Positions 16,301 through 24,525 of a DNA stretch of 64,000 nucleotides are shown one piece after another (position 1 is the first letter of the stretch; each line of letters starts with the position of its first letter). Origin of the DNA: Coxiellaceae bacterium (lineage in GTDB: Bacteria; Pseudomonadota; Gammaproteobacteria; Coxiellales; Coxiellaceae); contig JARGOB010000011.1 of the NCBI GenBank assembly GCA_029212925.1, forward strand, positions 1 to 64,000, given 5' to 3'. Made by a program: the position numbers and the translations under genes. A model generated the notes under the pieces. It was not told where the DNA came from. It did no database searches and saw only the letters and a program-made list of their open reading frames with translations.

Positions 16301-18841
16301 ATGAAAAGGCTTTTACCCCTAGCAATAAGCTGCTGTAGTCTGCCAATAGGCCAAGCCAGCATGCCTTACTTTCAGCTCAACAACCAAACCGGCACACAAA
16401 ACCCGCTATGGGGACAAATTTGGTGGCCCAGTTACCATAGCAGTGACAACTATTTATTCACTGATGCTGATGGCGGTTACTCACCGGTTGGTCACAGCAG
16501 CAATTTTGAAACGGGTCTTGATTACCGACACTTATTTTCACAACATTGGGCCATAGGTGCTTATGGTTTTGCTACATTTAACCGCTCGGCATTAGGACAA
16601 AATTTTTATAGCCTCAATCCCGGCGTTGAATTTCTCAACCACCACTGGCACATCAATGTCGACGGCTACTTCCCGTTAACCAACCACTTTAAAAGCAGTG
16701 ATAACTGGGTATGGGCTGATAGCGTTGGCATTTATGAATACGTACGCTTTCAAGGCCACAATCAATACAACCAAATGGTACGTCAAACCTCAACCATCGG
16801 TAACGGTGGCGACTTAATTATCAGTTACCGTTTTACTAAACTGGCTAACATCCAAGCGTCATTGGGCAGTTATTATTTTTCTATGCCAGGCAATCCTGTT
16901 GGTGTCGTGGCCAAACTGCAATCCGCCGTCATGCATCATTTGTCATTCAGTCTTTCAGCAACACATGACCCATTGACTAGAAACAGTATTAATTTTGGTG
17001 TTACCATTCACTTTGGTAATGATAACGACGTAAGCAGCCATTGGGTTAACCAACCCGTACAACACAACTTGCCATTAAATATCGGTGCTAATAGCTTACC
17101 GATCAAAAACGGATACCAACCTCAAGGTCAAGAACTATTACAAAAAGATAATGTATGGTTTTTCTCAACTGATGGCACCGCATTTAACACAAGCGCTGGT
17201 TTACAAAATTGTACCGCTGAAACCCCCTGCACTGGCTTAAACAGTACCAACTTATTGCAAATAGCAACAGATGCACCCAGTGGTAACTTTATTAATGACC
17301 CAAGCATTTATTTAAAACCCGGCACCTACGCACCATCGTCACTGGTTTTATTTAGCAATGAATCACTGATTGGTCGTAATGCTGATTACACCCAACCTGC
17401 TCAAGGTAGCGATCGCGCCACCATTAACACCAGCACAATATTAATTGATAACAGCCTGACAACTAATACAACTTTAGCAAACCTACAGTTAGTCAATAAC
17501 GGCGGCAGTAATGCTGCAATTCAAATACTCGGCACACCCAATACCACACTTGATAATTTATTAGTGGGACCAAATTCCAGTAGCAGCGCATCACAAAACT
17601 ATGGCACAGGCATACTTACCGATGATGCTGGAAATGTAACGCTCAGTAGTAGCACTATTAATGCCAACAATCAATTCACCGGCCTTAGCGCATCTGTAGC
17701 AGGTTTATTGGTTGATGACACCAGCAATTTTCAAATCATCAACAGTACAATTAATAGCAGCACCACCGGTGATAACAATCTCGGCTCTTATGGGGTCTCT
17801 ATTATCGACGATAGCGGTATTACCATTAACAACAGCATCTTCAATCAATCCACCTCTGGCGCCAATACCACTGCTGGTAATATCTTAACGGCTTCTGGCG
17901 TAACCGCAAATATTAATATTAGCGCTAGCCAATTAAGCGCCACGGCTTCAGGAAACAATAGCGCTGTTTACAACTTAACCACCAATACAAATACAACTAC
18001 AGCCATAAACAATTCGACATTAACAGACAATATTAGCAGCAGTGGCAGCAATCAATCCGCTTATAATATTCTGTTAGATGACAATTCAACACTAACCATC
18101 AGCAACTCAACCATCAGAGGCACAGGCAGCAGTGCAAACGGCCTTAGCTCCGCAACTAATATTTCACTCGATGACAATAGCAGCGTAACGGTAAATAACA
18201 GTGATTTATTTGCTACAGGCAGTGCTGCATTACAATCCGGCAGTACCAACATCACTACGAACAACTCAAGCAGCGCTATTGTTAATGGTGGCACCTTAGA
18301 AACGCAAATGGCCGGTGGGCCAGAAGTAACCGAGGCATCAGGTGCAGTACCCTTATGGGCATTAAATAATTCCAGCATTTCTGTTAATGATGCCAAGATC
18401 ATTGCACGCTCATTAAATAATGATACTGTCAGTACGGCTGTTCAAGCAGAAAACGCCAGCAGTATCACCGTAAATGACAGCAAGATGTATGGCTATCAAG
18501 TTTATGGCAATTCAACCGATAGCGATAACGCAATAGTCATAGGTGGTGACACCAGTAACGTAACGATTAACAATTCACTAATACAAGCTGAAACATCGGG
18601 CTCATCCACACGCAATATTATCCTGGTGAATGCGATAGGCAGCGCGCAAGTTACCATTAATAACAGTGCACTGAACGCATACAATAACTACACCAATGCT
18701 AGCACCTCATCCATTCAAACTATTGGCCTTAACGCAATTAATAGCGGTATTATTCGGTTCAATAACAGCACCATGAGTTTGCAAGGTAATCAAGTGGTAC
18801 CAACCAGCACTTCGGGAAGCGGACAGATTATCCAGAATTAA
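16301..18841 (+). CDS. Inverse-autotransporter-like outer membrane adhesin
   Basis: This protein of about 846 residues has a signal peptide (MKRLLPLAISCCSLPIGQAS). Residues about 20-250 are aromatic-rich alternating strands (G-L-D-Y-R-H-L-F, A-I-G-A-Y-G-F, P-G-V-E-F-L) typical of an inverse autotransporter beta-barrel. The remaining 600 residues are Ser/Thr/Asn-rich with repeated I-T-I-N-N-S and V-T-V-N-N-S motifs, expected to form a beta-helix passenger. I chose the ATG at 16301 because GAAGGGA sits just upstream; a TTG at 16283 would spoil the signal peptide. The last 14 bp overlap the convergent virB11 gene. Confidence 0.72.
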   Translation: MKRLLPLAISCCSLPIGQASMPYFQLNNQTGTQNPLWGQIWWPSYHSSDNYLFTDADGGYSPVGHSSNFETGLDYRHLFSQHWAIGAYGFATFNRSALGQNFYSLNPGVEFLNHHWHINVDGYFPLTNHFKSSDNWVWADSVGIYEYVRFQGHNQYNQMVRQTSTIGNGGDLIISYRFTKLANIQASLGSYYFSMPGNPVGVVAKLQSAVMHHLSFSLSATHDPLTRNSINFGVTIHFGNDNDVSSHWVNQPVQHNLPLNIGANSLPIKNGYQPQGQELLQKDNVWFFSTDGTAFNTSAGLQNCTAETPCTGLNSTNLLQIATDAPSGNFINDPSIYLKPGTYAPSSLVLFSNESLIGRNADYTQPAQGSDRATINTSTILIDNSLTTNTTLANLQLVNNGGSNAAIQILGTPNTTLDNLLVGPNSSSSASQNYGTGILTDDAGNVTLSSSTINANNQFTGLSASVAGLLVDDTSNFQIINSTINSSTTGDNNLGSYGVSIIDDSGITINNSIFNQSTSGANTTAGNILTASGVTANINISASQLSATASGNNSAVYNLTTNTNTTTAINNSTLTDNISSSGSNQSAYNILLDDNSTLTISNSTIRGTGSSANGLSSATNISLDDNSSVTVNNSDLFATGSAALQSGSTNITTNNSSSAIVNGGTLETQMAGGPEVTEASGAVPLWALNNSSISVNDAKIIARSLNNDTVSTAVQAENASSITVNDSKMYGYQVYGNSTDSDNAIVIGGDTSNVTINNSLIQAETSGSSTRNIILVNAIGSAQVTINNSALNAYNNYTNASTSSIQTIGLNAINSGIIRFNNSTMSLQGNQVVPTSTSGSGQIIQN

Positions 18842-19790
18842 AATATACACTGTGCAGTCGTCGACCAACATTAGTTTTTTCTAATTGGACAATAATATCA
18901 ACAACGCTATTAATTTCACGCAATATATCTTTATCTGTCATCGAGGGTACATTATTTAATTTATACAACTGCACCATGCGCATTAATGCTGCTTGTGGGT
19001 TATTAGCATGAATTGAGGTAAAGGATCCTTCATGCCCCGTTGAACAGGCTGCGATAAAATCGATGACTTCCTTACCACGAATTTCACCGACAATAATACG
19101 ATCCGGTCGTAAACGTAAACTGCATTGCACCAAATCTTGCATAGTAATATTTGATAAACCCTGCTGGCCCTTACTGCTTAACAAGCAGACATGATTGGGT
19201 TGCGATAGCTGTATTTCACGTGTGTCCTCTAATAATATAATTCGTTCATCGCGATCAACATGCTGCAAACACGCATGTAAAAACGTCGTTTTACCACTCG
19301 AGGTACCCCCCGAAACCACAATATTTTTTTTAGCTTCAATCGCTTTTTTTATAAATCCTCCCCACTCCTTCAGCTGATACAGCTGAATAAGCTTATTATC
19401 AACATTAATTAGCTCAGTTGGATTGTAGAACCCACTACTTTCATAATCGGCCAATGTTGAGTGACGCAGCACCTGGCGACGTATGGCTAAAGTGGGGTAT
19501 AAAGCTGTCGGTGGCAGAACAATTTGTACACGCGAGCCATCACTCAATGTAGCTGACAATAAGGGATGCTGTTGACTTAATTGTTGTTGATTCTCATTAG
19601 CAATTAATTGGCACAACATCCGTTGGTGATACTCAGTCAGTGCTGGCACTGGATACATTGTCATCTGACCATGCTTTTCAATATAAACCTGTTGTGGCTG
19701 ATTAATCATTAACTCCGAAACATCTGGATCAGTTAACCATTCATGTAGTGGCGCCAATAACCCTGCTGCAGCCGGTGCAAATAAATCCAT
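18828..19790 (-). CDS. virB11: Type IV secretion ATPase VirB11
   Basis: A 320-residue traffic ATPase that powers pilus assembly and substrate transfer at the inner membrane base of the secretion channel. Walker A is G-G-T-S-S-G-K-T-T (residues 161-169). The Asp box (L-L-E-D-T-R-E), Walker B (R-I-I-V-G-E-I-R-G) and His box (G-H-E-G-S-F-T-S-I-H-A-N-N) follow in order. It is the last gene of the operon, one base after virB10. No virD4 follows; the next gene is the convergent adhesin. Confidence 0.93.
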   Translation of the reverse strand: MDLFAPAAAGLLAPLHEWLTDPDVSELMINQPQQVYIEKHGQMTMYPVPALTEYHQRMLCQLIANENQQQLSQQHPLLSATLSDGSRVQIVLPPTALYPTLAIRRQVLRHSTLADYESSGFYNPTELINVDNKLIQLYQLKEWGGFIKKAIEAKKNIVVSGGTSSGKTTFLHACLQHVDRDERIILLEDTREIQLSQPNHVCLLSSKGQQGLSNITMQDLVQCSLRLRPDRIIVGEIRGKEVIDFIAACSTGHEGSFTSIHANNPQAALMRMVQLYKLNNVPSMTDKDILREINSVVDIIVQLEKTNVGRRLHSVYFNSG

Positions 19791-19791
19791 G

Positions 19792-20844
19792 TTACTTATA
19801 ATCTGACTTCAACACATCATATAAACTTAAATCATGCGCAACAAATACGTTAATTTTAGCGCCTTGATACACATGAATAGTTGGCTTAATTGATACGGTA
19901 TCTTGTAACGATTGCTTAGCAGCTTGCTGCATGGATTCCGATATTGAAGAGCGGTATTGCGCTACTGAGTTATAGCGATCACTATTAGCAACACCAACAC
20001 TGGCCGCACCCGCCCCCAACAGCGATAATAATGTCGCTTGACCAAAGCGCGCCATAAAATGCGTATTAACGGCATCTGCTGTTTGACCTGCACGACCAAG
20101 CGCATCAGTCCCTGGACTATTCAATTGTATAGCCACGCCATCTGGCCGAATCACCCGGTTCCAAATCACCATTACACGCTGTTGGCCACGCACAACCGAT
20201 GCCGTATACTGCCCCACCAATCGCGAACCAGCATCAATTAAGACATGCTCACCGGTATACGAATATGCTGGCGTTGATACCACCGCTCTTACCATACCCG
20301 GCAAATCAGAATTCACTGCGGTTTCAAGCACTGCGTGCAAAAACTCGCCGGAAGCAATCGTATAATCCGGATGTGCTATGCGGGTTGCCGTAACCGTTGT
20401 AGTGGTGGCATCGCTATTGGCAAATTGTGTATTTCGCCCACGTCCTGCAAGTATTATACTTGCAACTTGTGAACTTCCTTGTTGGCTTATATCACTGCGT
20501 TCACTATTACTGTACATGCTTGTCGGTGCATTCTGACGCATTGTATAGGCTTTACTAATGGCCTTATCTATTCTATTTGTCATGCTATCAATTAAATTTT
20601 GTATTTTCGGTTTGGCATGGTCCAATTGTTGTAGACGCGACAGGTTACTATTGAGTGACTCTTGATACTGCCGTGAAGCCAATAGTGTTTTCTGTTGTAT
20701 ATTAGTTATCTTAGCACGCGATGATGACACAAAATATATAACAGTAACTATAAGCACAGTTACCATCAACCAATAAAAACCAGCATACTTATTTTTTTTA
20801 CTCGAAGTTACCTTAGACAAATACGAAACATCTTTTTTCGACAT
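19792..20844 (-). CDS. virB10: Type IV secretion channel protein VirB10
   Basis: The 350-residue protein has a basic cytoplasmic N-terminus, one TM segment (about residues 22-41), a periplasmic linker with a coiled-coil look, and the VirB10/TrbI beta-barrel domain from about residue 160 onward (V-L-I-D-A-G-S-R-L-V-G-Q-Y is characteristic). VirB10 spans both membranes and senses ATPase energy. The linker is shorter and less proline-rich than usual. It sits one base from virB11 and one base after virB9. Confidence 0.9.
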   Translation of the reverse strand: MSKKDVSYLSKVTSSKKNKYAGFYWLMVTVLIVTVIYFVSSSRAKITNIQQKTLLASRQYQESLNSNLSRLQQLDHAKPKIQNLIDSMTNRIDKAISKAYTMRQNAPTSMYSNSERSDISQQGSSQVASIILAGRGRNTQFANSDATTTTVTATRIAHPDYTIASGEFLHAVLETAVNSDLPGMVRAVVSTPAYSYTGEHVLIDAGSRLVGQYTASVVRGQQRVMVIWNRVIRPDGVAIQLNSPGTDALGRAGQTADAVNTHFMARFGQATLLSLLGAGAASVGVANSDRYNSVAQYRSSISESMQQAAKQSLQDTVSIKPTIHVYQGAKINVFVAHDLSLYDVLKSDYK

Positions 20845-20845
20845 A

Positions 20846-21556
20846 TCAACCTCTGCGCTTAAAATAATGATTATTAAACAAACTCAACACATGATACTTA
20901 CCTAAACGCAAGCTCCATTGCGGTGCCACTCGTTGCACAATCAGCATGGTGCCGCGACGCCGAAAATTAACCACCGCTTCATTGCCTTGACGATTAGTCA
21001 CTGCAAAAATTGCTGGTGTTTGTTGATGCGGTCTCAGCTGCAAATATGTGAATTTGCCATCATCGTAAACACGGCGAGGCAATAACTGGTGATCACCACT
21101 GTAGCTGTAGTCCCAATTTTTTGTATTTGCCATTGCTACAGCATTCGATTGTCCATCTAGCTTTTGAGATACATACGAGTGGGGGTATATAAAATGAATA
21201 GCATAGGTAGTGACGGTCGATGGTCCAGACTTTTTACTAATTAAATGAAAATAATAACTGTGTCGATTCGTCACAACCGTCATATTGGTGTCCGAGCCTA
21301 ATACTGTCGGCTTTAAAAACAACATGTTGGATAGGTTTTTTTGAACACTAACCGTCCAAGCATCCAAATCACCATTTTGAATATTTTTAATGATTTCATC
21401 GTCAGCGAACACGATTTGTGTGGTAGAAAATGCCGTTGCGGTAATAGGCACAACCTTATCAGCCTTATAGTGTAACCATTGAATCTGACCTGCATACGCA
21501 GCAGTTACCATACATAAAATCAAACTCACTATCGCTTTTATTATATTATTTAACAT
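20846..21556 (-). CDS. virB9: Type IV secretion outer-ring protein VirB9
   Basis: This protein of about 236 residues starts with a signal peptide ending near Y-A-G. The N-terminal domain carries alternating strands (H-S-Y-Y-F-H-L), and the C-terminal CagX/VirB9 domain includes N-W-D-Y-S-Y-S-G and V-Y-D-D-G-K-F-T-Y-L-Q. With VirB7 and VirB10 it forms the outer membrane core complex. The ATG at 21556 gives a clean signal peptide; a GTG at 21571 would add five residues. It overlaps the 3' end of virB8 by 11 bp. Confidence 0.9.
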   Translation of the reverse strand: MLNNIIKAIVSLILCMVTAAYAGQIQWLHYKADKVVPITATAFSTTQIVFADDEIIKNIQNGDLDAWTVSVQKNLSNMLFLKPTVLGSDTNMTVVTNRHSYYFHLISKKSGPSTVTTYAIHFIYPHSYVSQKLDGQSNAVAMANTKNWDYSYSGDHQLLPRRVYDDGKFTYLQLRPHQQTPAIFAVTNRQGNEAVVNFRRRGTMLIVQRVAPQWSLRLGKYHVLSLFNNHYFKRRG

Positions 21557-22250
21557 TACGCTGCACCACACTGTAACGTGTCACCACAAAACCATCCCAA
21601 TCGCGCCAGCGTTCACTCGGATCTAACGGCGTACCTACATATTGCCATGATATTAATGCGGTATAGGCTATTGACCGATCAACCGCTGAATGATGCATGT
21701 GATCTGTGACACTGAAGTTAATCTGCGCAAGGTTATAGCGGCGTTTTGTGGTGTTAGTCGCCGCATGTGCTTTATCTAAAAATACTACACTGTCAATATG
21801 TACCGATCGGTAGCCTTTAGTAGTGAGTACATTAATCGGCGACTGCTTATTATGCGATGACTGAATATGCTGATATTGTTTTGCAACAACAGGGCTGGAT
21901 AATAAATTAATCAAAGCATACTGTTCATGATACGAGGTGACATCATAGCTTTCGCGGTTAATCACATAGCGGACTAACTCACTTTCAACCATTGCACGAT
22001 TATGCTGTAACTGGCTTTTTTGTAGCGGCTGAATAGACACACGACCATCTTGATAATGATTAACCAATAACGGCTGTAAATGCTGCAATGGTAACAAACA
22101 GATCAGTGCAATAGTCAACAGAGCAGACAAACTCATCGCTGCAAAAAACGCCCACTGATATCGCTTAGTGGTGACCATGGCATGGCTGTATTTATCATCA
22201 GCCCATGTATTGCTGCTGGTAAAATAATCTCGTAATGGCTTTGATAACAC
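21546..22250 (-). CDS. virB8: Type IV secretion inner-membrane protein VirB8
   Basis: A 234-residue bitopic protein: a cytoplasmic tail of about 30 residues, a TM segment (about 33-54), then a periplasmic VirB8 domain with the R-E-S-Y-D motif near residue 100 and the L-I-S-W-Q-Y strand near the end. VirB8 is an assembly factor that binds VirB9 and VirB10. It starts one base after the virB6 stop and overlaps virB9, so the genes are translationally linked. Confidence 0.88.
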   Translation of the reverse strand: MLSKPLRDYFTSSNTWADDKYSHAMVTTKRYQWAFFAAMSLSALLTIALICLLPLQHLQPLLVNHYQDGRVSIQPLQKSQLQHNRAMVESELVRYVINRESYDVTSYHEQYALINLLSSPVVAKQYQHIQSSHNKQSPINVLTTKGYRSVHIDSVVFLDKAHAATNTTKRRYNLAQINFSVTDHMHHSAVDRSIAYTALISWQYVGTPLDPSERWRDWDGFVVTRYSVVQRNVK

Positions 22251-22251
22251 A

Positions 22252-23280
22252 TTAAGCTCCTTTCACAGTAATAATATCCAGATAAAGCATTTGCACATTG
22301 GCGCGTGCTTCAGCTTGGTTACTTTCAGTTTTGGTTGTGACCGATGATTTATTTGAAGACTTCTTCGGTAAAACAGATTTAAAACCGCTAAATAGCATAT
22401 TAGCGATTGATGCTGACACATTGGTTGATACTGCCACCATCATCACGGTGCCACCAATCGCCTGAGCTAATTGCGCAGATTTTAATATCAAACCAACACC
22501 CACAAAACCAACCAGCACCATAGGAACAAAAGCAGAAAAAATCATTGTGCCGCCAATATGCGGTATATACACTTGCTGCAATACCCACTGTGCAATCGTC
22601 AACACCAAACTCAACATGGCCGCCACAAATACCATAATCAAGGCATAACCGACACATGCACCCAACCAACGCTCAAAGAAACCTTGAGTCGGCTTAAACA
22701 ATGTGAAACTGATAAATAGCGGTGCAGTGGCAAACAACACGGCTAACATAATCTTGGCAAGCATCAACTCAAACAATGATACCAACAACATCGCATAGCC
22801 GAACCCCCACACCAACAAAGCTGAAAACATTGGTCCAAAATTATGCCACGAGCCGTTATGCCACAACGTCATGCCAATCGCCGTTAACTCATTTAACACC
22901 AATTGCATTGCCGCATTAATCCCCTCACCTGACGTATGCGGAACTGGCATTGGCGTAGCTGATGTGAGAATCGCACTAATATGGCCTGCCCCATGACTGA
23001 TCAACCCGATAACATTTTCACTGAACCAAGCCCAGTTAATCGCTGCCATGTAAATAAATGCGATTTTTAATGCCGACTTGCCAAACTCTGCCAATGATAA
23101 CTTTACCCAGCCCTGCGTAATGGCCACACCTAACAAACAGATATATAAAGTAATTGCTAAAGCTAACGGCAACTTAATATAAGCTGCCAAAGCTCCATAG
23201 GCATCAAATACGTAATCTGCTAATAATACATGCAGCTCAGTATACAGTGCTTCAATCACATTGGAGGAGTTCACTATCAT
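22252..23280 (-). CDS. virB6: Type IV secretion polytopic protein VirB6
   Basis: This 342-residue TrbL/VirB6-family protein has about six TM segments and a large periplasmic loop between the second and third (residues about 90-150). A conserved aromatic W-F-S-E-N and a G-A-C-V-G-Y segment are visible. It forms the inner membrane part of the channel. The hydrophilic C-terminal tail is Lys/Ser-rich. Its start shares one base with the preceding lipoprotein stop. Confidence 0.87.
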   Translation of the reverse strand: MIVNSSNVIEALYTELHVLLADYVFDAYGALAAYIKLPLALAITLYICLLGVAITQGWVKLSLAEFGKSALKIAFIYMAAINWAWFSENVIGLISHGAGHISAILTSATPMPVPHTSGEGINAAMQLVLNELTAIGMTLWHNGSWHNFGPMFSALLVWGFGYAMLLVSLFELMLAKIMLAVLFATAPLFISFTLFKPTQGFFERWLGACVGYALIMVFVAAMLSLVLTIAQWVLQQVYIPHIGGTMIFSAFVPMVLVGFVGVGLILKSAQLAQAIGGTVMMVAVSTNVSASIANMLFSGFKSVLPKKSSNKSSVTTKTESNQAEARANVQMLYLDIITVKGA

Positions 23281-23666
23281 TACATGTTGTCACTCATAAA
23301 ATATTGCTGTTGGTATTCGTCACTCAAATCTTCATAGGTTTTTTTATCAGAAATATCCTGCAAAGTAAGTTGTTTAAATCCAGGCTGTTGACGGGCATAT
23401 GACAACATAGCTTTGTATAAAGGAAAACATATCTTGCGTGGCGTTTTACGTTTCATACAATCCATATACAGCGCACCCGCTGGTATCTCAGGATCCAACT
23501 TCAAACGCTTTTCAGAGGTAATAGCCGCTCGCAACAGTACATGAGCAGCCTTTCTTAGAGAGACAGTTTGCAACGGATTTTTATGCGGACTGCAAGCGAT
23601 CAATGCACACACAGATGTGTATATGCCAACGAATAATGCTTGTTTTTTTAACGAGTATAACTTCAT
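23280..23666 (-). CDS. T4SS-operon lipoprotein of unknown role
   Basis: The 128-residue product has a signal peptide ending in the lipobox L-I-A-C (C25), so it should be a lipoprotein. The mature part is basic with several cysteines and shows no domain I know. It sits between the virB7-like gene and virB6, with AAGGAAAA before its ATG and 9 bp from its neighbour. It could be an entry-exclusion protein or an extra outer-ring component, both of which occur at this place in vir/tra operons. Function is unassigned. Confidence 0.7.
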   Translation of the reverse strand: MKLYSLKKQALFVGIYTSVCALIACSPHKNPLQTVSLRKAAHVLLRAAITSEKRLKLDPEIPAGALYMDCMKRKTPRKICFPLYKAMLSYARQQPGFKQLTLQDISDKKTYEDLSDEYQQQYFMSDNM

Positions 23667-23675
23667 GGTTTTTCC

Positions 23676-23810
23676 TTACGGTTTGTTCACGCTATGCTTA
23701 TTACAAAAACTTCCATAATAAGGACACGGTGATTTCAGTTGATCGGACGAGCACGCGGTAATAGCGCAGCACATAATTAGCGCTAGCATTAATAATAGTT
23801 TTTGTTTCAT
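23676..23810 (-). CDS. virB7: VirB7-like mini-lipoprotein (44 aa)
   Basis: This small gene encodes 44 residues: a signal peptide with lipobox I-T-A-C (C20), then a short tail with P-C-P-Y-Y-G-S-F-C. Size, lipobox, extra cysteine and position in the operon all match VirB7, the lipoprotein that anchors VirB9 in the outer membrane. It begins 7 bp after the virB5 stop, with GAGGTG before the ATG. Confidence 0.8.
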   Translation of the reverse strand: MKQKLLLMLALIMCCAITACSSDQLKSPCPYYGSFCNKHSVNKP

Positions 23811-23817
23811 TCACACC

Positions 23818-24525
23818 TCAATTACTTGGTGCTATGCGCTCAAACTGCGCACGCTGTGTTTTATCGGCAATATTATCCGCATTCACCTGTGCCATTTGCT
23901 GATTTAACAACACTTGCATCTTAAGCGACTGCGTTTGTATATAAGCCACTTCGGTGAGTAAACGAGAATTTAAATCCATCGCAGCTTTGCTATTTTCCGC
24001 ATGATCTATTTGAGCGGATAATTGATGGATAGTATCTAAATGCTTGTTAATCGAATTGAATTCATAGGTTGCAGTCGCCGTAGCAGCTCGGTTCACTTGC
24101 ACATCTTGACGATAAACCGCCGCATGATTTTTACTGGCACCTTTTTGATAATCTTTGGACGACAAAATGACATGATTACTGTGATAATCGTTGACCAATT
24201 CTTGGTAACGTTCGGAATTACCACCCGACATGCGCTGCAAAGTTTGCTGCCAATCATCGGGGGACCACTGTCGGTCTGATAAATTTTGCGCGCTATTCAG
24301 AAAATCACCATATCCATAGTTGCCTTGCGCTGTGTCAACCAGCGTTTTTAACTGACCGAATTGTTGTTTCAATAGACCGTATTGATGCACTAATTGCGCA
24401 TATGAAGTCAGCATTTGACTGTAACTCAATGGGTCATGCACAATCCCCCACGCCTGCAATGACATTGGAAAATAAGTCATACTAATGCCGGCCATAATAG
24501 TTATTATTATTTTTCGCATTAGCAT
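23818..24525 (-). CDS. virB5: Type IV secretion minor pilin VirB5-like
   Basis: A 235-residue secreted protein with a signal peptide (cleavage near L-Q-A-W, residue 25) and a long helical body, matching the VirB5/TrbJ three-helix bundle: the W-G-I-V-H-D-P start of the mature protein and Y-G-L-L-K-Q-Q-F are typical. VirB5 caps the pilus and helps contact the host cell. Its ATG overlaps the virB4 stop (ATGCTAA), indicating coupling. Confidence 0.82.
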   Translation of the reverse strand: MLMRKIIITIMAGISMTYFPMSLQAWGIVHDPLSYSQMLTSYAQLVHQYGLLKQQFGQLKTLVDTAQGNYGYGDFLNSAQNLSDRQWSPDDWQQTLQRMSGGNSERYQELVNDYHSNHVILSSKDYQKGASKNHAAVYRQDVQVNRAATATATYEFNSINKHLDTIHQLSAQIDHAENSKAAMDLNSRLLTEVAYIQTQSLKMQVLLNQQMAQVNADNIADKTQRAQFERIAPSN

